From an uncultured Eubacteriales bacterium (GTDB lineage Bacteria; Bacillota; Clostridia; Oscillospirales; CAG-272): 64,000 nt of DNA. The notes beneath the pieces were generated by a model. It was given only the letters and a program-made list of their open reading frames with translations. It had not been told where the DNA came from and made no database searches. Where the stretch lies: contig CAOKER010000002.1 of assembly GCA_948467545.1 (NCBI GenBank), positions 212,226-276,225 on the forward strand. Reading direction: 5' to 3'. This document shows positions 9,819-17,559 of this stretch, piece by piece. The position numbers and the translations under genes were made by a program. The stretch's first letter is position 1. Each line of letters begins with the position of its first letter.

Positions 9819-11243
9819 TTATTCCTTTCCGGTCCAGCAATAGGTACAAAGCTTGCATGGTTCTATGCCGATTGCCTGACAAAGACCTTCAATTGTCTGA
9901 AATTCAAGCGAAGCAAAATGCAGCTTTTCACAGATAGCCTTTCTCATCGCTTTTCCGCGTTCCGACTGCGGATCACTGTATTCATCAAGGTGTTTCAGTC
10001 CTTCTTCACCTTCAAGCTCTGCGATTGTAGACCGTGTAATAAGTTCCATGTCGCTCGTAGACCGTGAAAAATTCAAGTATTTACAGCCGTACATAATAGG
10101 GGGGCAGGCCGATCTCATATGCACCGAGCTTGCTCCGTTTTCATACAGAAATTCTACCGTTTCACGAAGCTGAGTTCCTCGGACAATCGAGTCGTCTACG
10201 AACAGCAGATTCTTACCCTTTATCAGCTCGCAAACCGGAATCTGTTTCATTTTTGCCACGCGGTTGCGCTCCGTCTGATTTATCGGCATAAAGCTGCGCG
10301 GCCATGTCGGAGTATATTTAATAAAAGGCCGTGCAAACGGTACGTGACTGTAATTTGCGTATCCTATAGCGTGCGGTGTTCCGGAATCCGGTACTCCGCC
10401 CACATAGTCAAGCTGAGGCAGTGTTCCGCTCTCCTCGTCGTTCTTTGCCATTTCCGCTCCGTTGCGGTACCGCATTGTTTCGACATTGACTCCCTCATAG
10501 CTCGATGTCGGATAGCCGTAATATGTCCAAAGAAAGGAGCAGACTCTCATTTCTTTGTGAGGAGCTTCAAGCACCTCGATCTTTTCTCCGTCCATTTCTA
10601 TTATTTCGCCCGGACCGAGTTCCCTGATAGGATAATATCCGAGTTTTTCATACGCGAAAGTCTCAAATGAAACGCAGTAGCCTTCGTCGTTTCCGGCAAG
10701 CGCTACGGGAAGTCTTCCGAGTCTGTCGCGCGCCGCGATGATTTTGCCGTCATCCTTGAGAATCAGAATCGACGCGGTGCCGTCGATTTCATCCTGTGCG
10801 AAGCGGATTCCGTCCGCAAAATTTGTTTTTTGGTTAATCAGTGCCGCGACGAGCTCTGTCGAATTTACCTTTCCGCCTGTCATGGCGCCGAAATGTCCGC
10901 CGCTGAATGACAGATATTGCTTTAAAAGCTGTTCTGAGTTATTGATGATTCCTATAATACATATGGCGTATGTTCCGAGATTTGAACGAATCAAAAGAGG
11001 CTGCGGATCGGTATCGTTTATGCAGCCGATAGCCGAAGTTCCGTGCATCTGTTCAAATATATGCTCAAATTTTGTTCGGAACGGAGAGTTTTCTATATTG
11101 TGAATTACACGCTGCAGTCCGACGTCCGCAGCATATGCCGCAAGACCGCCGCTGCGCGTGCCCAAATGCGAATGGTAGTCTGTTCCGAAAAAAACATCCG
11201 AAATAATATCATGCTTTGCGGCTGCGCCGAAAAATCCACCCAT
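9819..11243 (-). CDS. purF: Amidophosphoribosyltransferase-like protein lacking the N-terminal cysteine
   Basis: PurF makes 5-phosphoribosylamine from PRPP and is the committed purine step. The 474-residue protein has both halves: a class II glutaminase-like region with YHSHLGTRSGGLA, and a PRPP-binding segment LFVDDSIVRGTQLRE near residue 350. Canonical PurF exposes Cys1 after removal of Met or a short propeptide. Here the protein starts MGGFFGAAAK with no cysteine near the N-terminus. The start is fixed by GGAGG nine bases upstream, just after purC. Either it uses free ammonia or the glutaminase half is regulatory. Operon position argues that it is the working PurF of this pathway. Confidence 0.88.
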   Translation of the reverse strand: MGGFFGAAAKHDIISDVFFGTDYHSHLGTRSGGLAAYAADVGLQRVIHNIENSPFRTKFEHIFEQMHGTSAIGCINDTDPQPLLIRSNLGTYAICIIGIINNSEQLLKQYLSFSGGHFGAMTGGKVNSTELVAALINQKTNFADGIRFAQDEIDGTASILILKDDGKIIAARDRLGRLPVALAGNDEGYCVSFETFAYEKLGYYPIRELGPGEIIEMDGEKIEVLEAPHKEMRVCSFLWTYYGYPTSSYEGVNVETMRYRNGAEMAKNDEESGTLPQLDYVGGVPDSGTPHAIGYANYSHVPFARPFIKYTPTWPRSFMPINQTERNRVAKMKQIPVCELIKGKNLLFVDDSIVRGTQLRETVEFLYENGASSVHMRSACPPIMYGCKYLNFSRSTSDMELITRSTIAELEGEEGLKHLDEYSDPQSERGKAMRKAICEKLHFASLEFQTIEGLCQAIGIEPCKLCTYCWTGKE

Positions 11244-11259
11244 TATCCGAATCCTCCGA

Positions 11260-11970
11260 TTATTCGCCGAGAATGCGTTTCATCATTTCTTTGTACGCAT
11301 CCTCAACATTTCCGAGATCTCTGCGGAAACGGTCTTTGTCCAGCTTTTCGTGGGTTTCGCTGTCCCAAAAGCGGCAGGTGTCCGGTGAAATTTCATCGGC
11401 AAGAACAATTGTACCGCTGCTGAGTTTTCCGAACTCAAGCTTAAAGTCAACAAGGTCGACCTTGATTTCCTTAAAAAACTTTTTCATTATGTCGTTGACC
11501 TTGAAAGCGACGCTTTTAATTGTTTCTATTTCCTCTTTTGATGCAAGTCCGAGTGCGATTGCATGACAGTCGTTTATAAGGGGATCTCCGAGCTCGTCAT
11601 TCTTGTATGAAAACTCAATGGTCGGCTCCGCGAAAACAATTCCCTCTTCTACTCCGTACCGTTTTGCAAACGAACCGGCGGAAATGTTTCGGATAATTAC
11701 TTCAAGCGGGACTATCGTAACCCTCTTGACGAGCGTCTCGCGGGGCGAAAGCTCTTTTACAAAATGCGTGGGAACGCCTTCCTTTTCAAGCAGCTGCATC
11801 ATGTAATTTGTTACGCGGTTGTTTATCGCTCCCTTGCCTCCGATGGTACCCTTTTTCAGACCGTTGAACGCGGTGGCGTCATCCTTGTATGATACAAGCA
11901 GTATCTCGCTGTCGTCGGTGGCATAAACTTTTTTGGCCTTTCCTTCGTAAAGAAGTTCTTTCTTTTCCAT
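11260..11970 (-). CDS. purC: SAICAR synthetase
   Basis: PurC condenses CAIR with aspartate using ATP. The 236-residue protein has the standard length. The N-terminal KKELLYEGKAKKVYATDD and the GSFAKRYGVEEG segment near residue 97 are family signatures. Its ribosome site (AGGAAAGG) sits inside the last copy of the preceding tandem repeat. The stop is 16 bases from the purF start. Confidence 0.96.
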   Translation of the reverse strand: MEKKELLYEGKAKKVYATDDSEILLVSYKDDATAFNGLKKGTIGGKGAINNRVTNYMMQLLEKEGVPTHFVKELSPRETLVKRVTIVPLEVIIRNISAGSFAKRYGVEEGIVFAEPTIEFSYKNDELGDPLINDCHAIALGLASKEEIETIKSVAFKVNDIMKKFFKEIKVDLVDFKLEFGKLSSGTIVLADEISPDTCRFWDSETHEKLDKDRFRRDLGNVEDAYKEMMKRILGE

Positions 11971-11974
11971 TTTA

Positions 11975-12125
11975 TATTTCCATACCTTTCCTGATTATAT
12001 TTCTGTATCATTTTTGATTATACTTTTATATCTTTCGTGCTTAAATTTCTATATCATCGCTGCTTATATTTCTATATCATTCCTGATTATGTTTCTATAT
12101 CTTTCATGTATTTTTCTTTATTGCA
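11975..12125. repeat. About 23-bp tandem repeat between purE and purC
   Basis: Around six degenerate copies of GATATAGAAATATAATCAGG (minus strand) fill the spacer from near the purE stop to the purC ribosome site. The copy next to the purE stop is the most diverged and can be aligned so that the TAA stop falls on the TAATCA part of the unit. The copy next to purC carries the Shine-Dalgarno sequence. Confidence 0.82.
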
Positions 12126-12128
12126 ATA

Positions 12129-12623
12129 TCATCCGTTAAACCGAACGGAAATTTCGGCGTCGTTTTGGAGGACGTTTTCAGCGTCCGACATTCTTTTTTC
12201 TTCTAATTTTTTGGCAAGTCCGCTGTCTTCGAGCGCAAGAATCTGGGCGGAAAGCAGAGCTGCGTTTGCGCCTCCGTTTACAGCGACCGCCGCAACGGGA
12301 ATTCCCGTCGGCATTTGGACGGTTGAAAGGAGAGCGTCTATGCCCCCGAGGTTTTGCGCTCCGCAGGGAATGCCGATGACCGGCAGCGTGGTGTTCGCGG
12401 CTATGGCGCCCGCAAGGTGCGCCGCCATGCCCGCTGCCGCGATAATAACGCCGAAGCCGTTTTCTCTCGCTCCGCGGGCAAAATCTTTTGCCTGTTCGGG
12501 GGTTCTGTGGGCGGAGTATACATGTACTTCGTAAGGTATTTCAAAGGCTTTCAGCACATTGACCGCCTTTTCGATTACAGGCAGATCGCTCTTGCTGCCC
12601 ATTATAATTCCTACCTTTTTCAT
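12129..12623 (-). CDS. purE: N5-carboxyaminoimidazole ribonucleotide mutase
   Basis: PurE converts N5-CAIR to CAIR (class I), or carboxylates AIR directly (class II). From the chosen start, MKKVGIIMGSKSDLPVI, it has 164 residues, the normal PurE length. The phosphate loop GSKSDLP, the YSAHRTPEQ segment near residue 42 and the AAGMAAHLAG region near 72 are all present. A longer frame starting at 12662 has no ribosome site. The chosen ATG has AAAGGA about 13 bases upstream. No purK is seen. It is the first gene after the ZTP riboswitch. Confidence 0.95.
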   Translation of the reverse strand: MKKVGIIMGSKSDLPVIEKAVNVLKAFEIPYEVHVYSAHRTPEQAKDFARGARENGFGVIIAAAGMAAHLAGAIAANTTLPVIGIPCGAQNLGGIDALLSTVQMPTGIPVAAVAVNGGANAALLSAQILALEDSGLAKKLEEKRMSDAENVLQNDAEISVRFNG

Positions 12624-12702
12624 TTCTATATAAATTTCCTTTCGTAAAATGCTTGGATGCAAAATAAAAACCGCATAAAAACCGCTGAAATGTCTGTAAA
12701 AA

Positions 12703-12826
12703 CAGAAAAGGGCACACCTAACCTCAAAGAGTTAAGTGTGCCCAGACGGTCGGCTTAATACAGAAAAATTCTGCAGTATTCTCTGCTCCCCTGCGGTTTT
12801 CCGCATTATCCGTCAGTTGCAGAGAA
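12703..12826 (-). promoter_or_regulatory. ZTP (pfl) riboswitch with overlapping terminator
   Basis: On the minus strand the leader contains CTGACGG followed by a small hairpin and GGGGAGC (aptamer 5' half, about 12785-12818). Next come a variable hairpin and then GCCGACCGTCTGGGCA at about 12738-12753, the hallmark 3' half of the ZTP aptamer. The CTGGGCA end is also the start of a strong terminator stem (GGGCACACTTAAC with GTTAGGTGTGCCC, 12710-12743, then a U run). ZTP/ZMP, the AICAR-derived alarmone of 10-formyl-THF shortage, would stabilise the aptamer and let transcription into purE proceed. Confidence 0.88.
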
Positions 12827-12843
12827 CAAAATATTACAAAATC

Positions 12844-12872
12844 ATTATATCAGATTTTTTACCGTAAGTCAA
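12844..12872 (-). promoter_or_regulatory. Sigma-A promoter of the purine operon
   Basis: TTGACT and TATAAT on the minus strand are separated by exactly 17 bases. The predicted start falls a few bases before the ZTP aptamer. It lies immediately downstream of the pyrI stop, with no terminator visible between, so pyrimidine-operon transcripts may also read into this leader. Confidence 0.8.
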
Positions 12873-12890
12873 GACACACAGCTCAGATTT

Positions 12891-13307
12891 TCAGTTTATT
12901 TTTGTCTCGCAATAAGCGCAGCGATATATTTTTTCCTGCCGGTCGGTCAGCTTAAAGATGTGGGGGAGCTCCTGTTCGACGGAGGTGATACATCTCGGAT
13001 TTTTGCATTTTATTACATTGGTAAGCGTTTCGGGCATTGCAATTGTTTTTTTCTCCGCAAGCTTGCTGTCTTTTATTATATTGACCGTAGCATGGGGATC
13101 GACATATCCTATTACATCAAAGTTTACGGATGTGCATGAGTCGATTTTTATTATATCTTTCTTTCCCATTTTGCTGCTCGGTGCGTTTTTTATAATTGCG
13201 ACGGAACAGTCGAGCGAATCAAGGCCGAGAAGAAAATACAGCTTCATTCCCAAACCGGCCGCGATATGGTCAATTACGATTCCGTTTTTTATACTGTCTA
13301 TATTCAT
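12891..13307 (-). CDS. pyrI: Aspartate carbamoyltransferase regulatory subunit
   Basis: PyrI binds nucleotide effectors and a structural zinc, and holds catalytic PyrB trimers together. From MNIDSIKNGIVIDHI it is 138 residues, near the family norm. The allosteric N-domain is followed by the zinc region with CKNPRC and YRCAYC near residues 100-134, giving four cysteine ligands. An alternative ATG four codons upstream is too close to the AAGG ribosome site. It follows pyrB, as in other holo-ATCase operons, and is the last gene of the pyrimidine operon. Confidence 0.93.
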   Translation of the reverse strand: MNIDSIKNGIVIDHIAAGLGMKLYFLLGLDSLDCSVAIIKNAPSSKMGKKDIIKIDSCTSVNFDVIGYVDPHATVNIIKDSKLAEKKTIAMPETLTNVIKCKNPRCITSVEQELPHIFKLTDRQEKIYRCAYCETKIN

Positions 13308-13426
13308 ACTTGATTTCATCCCTTCTTTTACTGTACGAGTCTTTTGCCGTAAAGTTCTGCATTGACTTGTATTTTCAGCGGCAGTGCGCGGTATGATTGT
13401 TTGCTCAGCAGATCATTCTCCGCAGA

Positions 13427-14344
13427 TCAGACCTTGACGCCTAAAAGCTTCATAATCAGCGCCATTCTGACATATCTGCCGTAATGTGCCTGTCTGAAAT
13501 AACATGCTCTCGGATCGCTGTCAATCGCGACCGAGATTTCATTTACGCGCGGAAGAGGGTGCAGTATGCACATGTCGTTTCTTGCCAGCTTCATTTTGTC
13601 TTCGGTAAGGATATAACTGTCCTTAAGCCGCAGATAATCCTCTTCGTTGAAAAACCGTTCCTTTTGAACTCTTGTCATATAAAGTATATCGAGATCTCCG
13701 ATGACGTCTTCAAGCGATGTGCTCTGACGGTATTCGATTCCCCGCGGTTTTATGTATTCCTGCTTTACAAAGCTCGGCAGCTTGAGCTCCTCCGGAGAAA
13801 TCAAAACAAATTTTACGCCGGGATAACGGGACATCGCGCCGATGAGCGAGTGCACGGTACGTCCGAATTTAAGGTCGCCGCATAAACCGATTGTAAGATT
13901 ATCGAAATGACCTTTCTCATGATGAATAGTCAAAAGGTCGGTAAGCGTTTGGGTAGGATGATAATGTCCGCCGTCTCCGGCGTTTATAATCGGAACTGCG
14001 GAATGCATGGACGCCACAAGCGGAGCGCCCTCTTTAGGATGGCGCATGGCGATTATATCCGCGTAGCCGCTCACTACCGAAATTGTATCGGCAACGCTTT
14101 CACCTTTTGAAGCCGAGCTTGAAGACGCTTCCGAAAAGCCGAGTACATTGCCTCCGAGAGAAAGCATGGCCGATTCAAAGCTTAGCCGTGTTCTTGTGGA
14201 AGGTTCAAAGAATAGGGTTGCAAGAATTTTGTGCCTGCATGCGTCCTGATATTTAACGGGATTGTCTATAATATCGTCGGCGCAGTGTATAAGCTGCTCG
14301 ATTTCATCGACAGATAAATCCATTATATTAATTACATTTTTCAT
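13427..14344 (-). CDS. pyrB: Aspartate carbamoyltransferase catalytic subunit
   Basis: PyrB makes carbamoyl-aspartate, the first committed pyrimidine step. The 305-residue protein has the usual length. The carbamoyl-phosphate motif STRTRLSFE is near residue 51 and the HPLPRVNEI segment near 261. GGAGG precedes the ATG by 11 bases. It is coupled to pyrI downstream and pyrE upstream. Confidence 0.96.
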   Translation of the reverse strand: MKNVINIMDLSVDEIEQLIHCADDIIDNPVKYQDACRHKILATLFFEPSTRTRLSFESAMLSLGGNVLGFSEASSSSASKGESVADTISVVSGYADIIAMRHPKEGAPLVASMHSAVPIINAGDGGHYHPTQTLTDLLTIHHEKGHFDNLTIGLCGDLKFGRTVHSLIGAMSRYPGVKFVLISPEELKLPSFVKQEYIKPRGIEYRQSTSLEDVIGDLDILYMTRVQKERFFNEEDYLRLKDSYILTEDKMKLARNDMCILHPLPRVNEISVAIDSDPRACYFRQAHYGRYVRMALIMKLLGVKV

Positions 14345-14393
14345 GAAAACATTTGCCTCCGTTTGTGTATCGAATCCGTACAGCCGTTCCGAC

Positions 14394-15041
14394 TTATTTG
14401 CTTTTTACAATCCATGATTCGTCCGACGGATTGTCTCGGAACGCGATAAGGCGTTTTATATCGTCCGAATTTATATAGCCGTCGTTTGCCGCGACCTCGG
14501 CGATAACGTCAAAATTGGTAAGGCTGTAATTTTTCACGCCTGCCTCTGCCAAGCGTTCAAGTCCTTTCTTCATTCCGTAGGTAAATATACTTACGATTCC
14601 GAGCACCTCCGCTCCGGCGCCGCGCAGTACGTTTACAACTTCGATTACACTGCCGCCCGTTGAGATGAGGTCTTCCACAACAACGACCTTGCTGCCTGCC
14701 TCAAGCTTTCCTTCGATTTGATTCTGTCTGCCGTGATCCTTTGCGCCGGAGCGCACATATCCCATCGGCAGCCCCATAAGATGACCTGTAATCGCCGCAT
14801 GAGCGATTCCCGCCGTCGATGTTCCCATCAGAAGCTCCGCCTCCGGGTAGTTTTTGCGAATCGCGGCCGCAAGCGCGTTTTCAACGTCGCATCTGACGCT
14901 CGGAGCGGTAAGTATCAGTCTGTTGTCGCAATACACCGGGCTTTTAATGCCGCTTGCCCAGGTAAACGGATCATCCGGTCTGAAAAAAACCGCTTTTATG
15001 CTGAGCAGACCTCTTGCTATTTTCTTTTCTGTATCTGTCAT
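14394..15041 (-). CDS. pyrE: Orotate phosphoribosyltransferase
   Basis: PyrE converts orotate and PRPP to OMP. The 215-residue protein contains the PRPP-binding loop [13 protein letters not shown] near residue 118 and the substrate segment [12 protein letters not shown] near 31. An AAAGGA site lies upstream of the ATG, inside the last copy of a short duplicated spacer unit. It lies between pyrF and pyrB. Confidence 0.95.
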   Translation of the reverse strand: MTDTEKKIARGLLSIKAVFFRPDDPFTWASGIKSPVYCDNRLILTAPSVRCDVENALAAAIRKNYPEAELLMGTSTAGIAHAAITGHLMGLPMGYVRSGAKDHGRQNQIEGKLEAGSKVVVVEDLISTGGSVIEVVNVLRGAGAEVLGIVSIFTYGMKKGLERLAEAGVKNYSLTNFDVIAEVAANDGYINSDDIKRLIAFRDNPSDESWIVKSK

Positions 15042-15047
15042 AATTTT

Positions 15048-15105
15048 TGCTTCCTTTCATGAGATAATATAGACGTTTCATGGAGATAATATAAATGTTG
15101 TTTTA
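15048..15105. repeat. Duplicated 22-bp unit between pyrF and pyrE
   Basis: Two copies of an element like TATATTATCTCATGAAA (minus strand) lie in tandem. The copy nearest pyrE holds its AAAGGA ribosome site. Confidence 0.65.
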
Positions 15106-15109
15106 ACTC

Positions 15110-15808
15110 TTATCCGCAAAATTCTTCAACGCAGCGCCTGTATGCGGAAACCGGATCTGCCGCCGCCGTTATCGGTCTGCCGACTACTATATAATCGGAG
15201 CCGATTTTTTTCGCTTCGGACGGTGTCATAACTCTGCGCTGGTCTCCGTTGTCGTCCTCCGCAAACCGTACTCCGGGAGTAACCGTAAGAAAATCCGCCC
15301 CGCAGACGGAGTGAACCTTACGCGCCTCCATCGGAGAGCAAACAACTCCGTCAAGCCCCGATTTTTTTGCGTTTTCCGCATAGTGCATAACAACCTTGTC
15401 AATAGGCTCTTTAATGAGCAAATCCGTTTCCATACCGGCCTGATCCGTAGAGGTGAGCTGAGTGACTGCAATCAGAAGCGGTCTTGTCCCGTCATCTCGT
15501 GTGAGCCCTTCGACAGCCGCTTCCATCATACGGCGGGTACCGCCGGCGTGAAGGTTGCACATATCGACGTCAAGTGCGGAAAGAACATGCATTGCTTTTT
15601 TTACCGTATTGGGAATATCGTGGAGTTTGAGGTCCAAAAAGATTTTATGCCCTCTTTCCTTTATTTCCTTTACAATCTGCGGACCTTCCGCGTAGAAAAG
15701 CTCCATGCCGATTTTTACATACGGTTTTCTTTCCTTAAATTTGTTCAGAAACTCCGCTGTCGAATGCTTATCCGAAAAATCGCAGGCTATTATAACATCT
15801 TTTCCCAT
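15110..15808 (-). CDS. pyrF: Orotidine-5'-phosphate decarboxylase
   Basis: PyrF decarboxylates OMP to UMP. Starting at MGKDVIIACDFSDKHST it has 232 residues, as expected. The catalytic lysine/aspartate network is visible in FLDLKLHDIPNTV near residue 58, and VTPGVR near 178 is the phosphate-binding end. An upstream ATG at 15862 gives an unlikely extension; AGAGGA lies ten bases before the chosen start. The neighbouring genes are the rest of the UMP pathway. Confidence 0.95.
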   Translation of the reverse strand: MGKDVIIACDFSDKHSTAEFLNKFKERKPYVKIGMELFYAEGPQIVKEIKERGHKIFLDLKLHDIPNTVKKAMHVLSALDVDMCNLHAGGTRRMMEAAVEGLTRDDGTRPLLIAVTQLTSTDQAGMETDLLIKEPIDKVVMHYAENAKKSGLDGVVCSPMEARKVHSVCGADFLTVTPGVRFAEDDNGDQRRVMTPSEAKKIGSDYIVVGRPITAAADPVSAYRRCVEEFCG

Positions 15809-15875
15809 TATGGTTATGTCCTCTCTTTCCTGTTTTTTGACTGTATTTTCAATAAGGGACAAAGTACTGCCGTTT

Positions 15876-16790
15876 TTACCTGTTTGCGGTCCCTATTATA
15901 TCCGTAAGCTTGCTTATCCCGTATTTTTTCATTGCTTTCGGCAGAGCTTGAATAATGTCTCTGCAGGCAAAGGGATTTACAAGATTTGCGGCTCCCACCT
16001 CGACCGCGGTAGCTCCGGCATACATCATTTCCAAAACGTCCTCGGCCGAGGAGACGCCGCCTATGCCCACGACCGGGATTTTGACGGCGGACGCGGCCTG
16101 CCATACCATGCGCACCGCAACCGGAAAAAGGGCGCTTCCCGAAAAGCCTCCGGTTTTGTTCGCAAGCAGAGGCTTTCCCGTTTTGAGGTTTATTCTCATT
16201 CCGAGCAGGGTATTTATAAGGCTTATGCCGTCGGCGCCCGCGGTTTCGCAGGCTCTCGCAAGCTCTGTAATGTCGGTTACGTTCGGAGACAGTTTGATAA
16301 TAACCGGTTTCTTGACGGCGCGCTTAACCGCGGCGGTGATTTTGGCGGCCGCTTCCGCATTTGTTCCGAAGCTCATTCCTCCTCCGTGAACATTAGGACA
16401 GCTTATATTTACTTCAAACCATCCGATTTGCTCGCAGTCGTCAAGCATTTCGCAGACATATACATATTCGCTTTCCGAAAAACCGCCGATGTTTGCCATA
16501 ACTTTTTTTCGGAAAATTTTCGCAAGTCTCGGAAGAATATCTTTTTTTACAGCGCAGACGCCGGGATTTTGAAGTCCGACGGCGTTGAGCATTCCGGCGG
16601 GACATTCGGCGATACGCGGCGTGGGATTTCCGAAGCGGGGTTCCTTAGTCGTTCCCTTAAAGGAGAAGGTGCCGAGCATATTTATATCGTAAAGCTCGGA
16701 AAATTCCAAACCGTAGCCGAACGTGCCGCTGGCGGGAATGACGGGATTATCAAGCTCGATGCCGCACAGATTCACACTTAATGCTCCCAT
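15876..16790 (-). CDS. pyrD: Dihydroorotate dehydrogenase B, catalytic subunit
   Basis: PyrD type 1B oxidises dihydroorotate and passes electrons through PyrK to NAD. The 304-residue protein starts MGALSVNLCGIELDNPVIPA. It contains EVNISCPNVHGGG near residue 126, where the cysteine is the catalytic base of class 1 enzymes, and GIGGVSSAEDVLEMMYAGA near 239. GGGAGG lies just upstream of the ATG. The start overlaps the end of pyrK by 13 bases, consistent with an obligate two-subunit complex. Confidence 0.96.
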   Translation of the reverse strand: MGALSVNLCGIELDNPVIPASGTFGYGLEFSELYDINMLGTFSFKGTTKEPRFGNPTPRIAECPAGMLNAVGLQNPGVCAVKKDILPRLAKIFRKKVMANIGGFSESEYVYVCEMLDDCEQIGWFEVNISCPNVHGGGMSFGTNAEAAAKITAAVKRAVKKPVIIKLSPNVTDITELARACETAGADGISLINTLLGMRINLKTGKPLLANKTGGFSGSALFPVAVRMVWQAASAVKIPVVGIGGVSSAEDVLEMMYAGATAVEVGAANLVNPFACRDIIQALPKAMKKYGISKLTDIIGTANR

Positions 16791-17515
16791 ATTATTTCCT
16801 CCCTTTTCATAACCGGACCTTCTCTGCAGATTCGTTTATTTCCTGTAAGCGTTTTGCATGAGCAGCCCATACATGCGCCGAAGCCGCAGCCCATTCGTTC
16901 TTCAAAGCTGTACTGTCCTTCGGTTACCGCAATTTTGTCGATTGCGCGAAACATTGCCTCAGGTCCGCACGCATAAAAATAGGTATACTGCAGATTCTTC
17001 ATAACATCTGTGACAAAGCCCTTTTGTCCGCGGCTTCCGTCTGCCGTTGTCACATAGACCGACGCCCCGAGTTTCTTAAATTCATTTTCGCCGAATACTT
17101 CTTCTGCGCTGCCGAATCCCAGAATTACGGACGGCTTTGCCCTTTTTTCAATGAGTTTTTTACAAAGCATATAAAGCGGAGGCGTTCCGACTCCTCCCCC
17201 GATGAGGAGAGGACTGTTTCCGGAAGGCCCGATATCGTAGCCGTTTCCGAGCCCTGTAAGCACGTCAAGCCTTTTTCCCGCATGCAGTCTGCTCATCTGT
17301 TCGGTGCCCCCTCCGACGGTTTTGTAAATCAGAGTGAGCTTATCGTTTTCCGCGTCGCATACCGAGATCGGGCGCCGGAGGTAGAAACCGTCAAGCTTTA
17401 TGTTTACGAATTGACCGGGCGTTTTAATTTCCGATGTGTCTCCCTCCAGCGTCATTCTGTATATATTTTGAGCAATACGCGAATTTTCCGTGACCGTATA
17501 AATAACCTGATTCAA
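16778..17515 (-). CDS. pyrK: Dihydroorotate dehydrogenase B, electron-transfer subunit
   Basis: PyrK is the FAD and 2Fe-2S subunit linking PyrD to NAD. The 245-residue protein has a ferredoxin-reductase fold, with RRPISVCDAE (FAD) near residue 48 and a glycine-rich nucleotide site LLIGGGVGTPPLY near 103. A C-terminal cysteine cluster CGFGACMGCSCK near 220 and a later RIC are the 2Fe-2S ligands. The start codon is TTG, supported by GGAG eight bases upstream. It overlaps pyrD. Confidence 0.94.
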   Translation of the reverse strand: MNQVIYTVTENSRIAQNIYRMTLEGDTSEIKTPGQFVNIKLDGFYLRRPISVCDAENDKLTLIYKTVGGGTEQMSRLHAGKRLDVLTGLGNGYDIGPSGNSPLLIGGGVGTPPLYMLCKKLIEKRAKPSVILGFGSAEEVFGENEFKKLGASVYVTTADGSRGQKGFVTDVMKNLQYTYFYACGPEAMFRAIDKIAVTEGQYSFEERMGCGFGACMGCSCKTLTGNKRICREGPVMKREEIIWEH

Positions 17516-17559
17516 ATTCAGAGCTCCTTTCCGATATCTGTGCCGATTCCCGGTATTCC

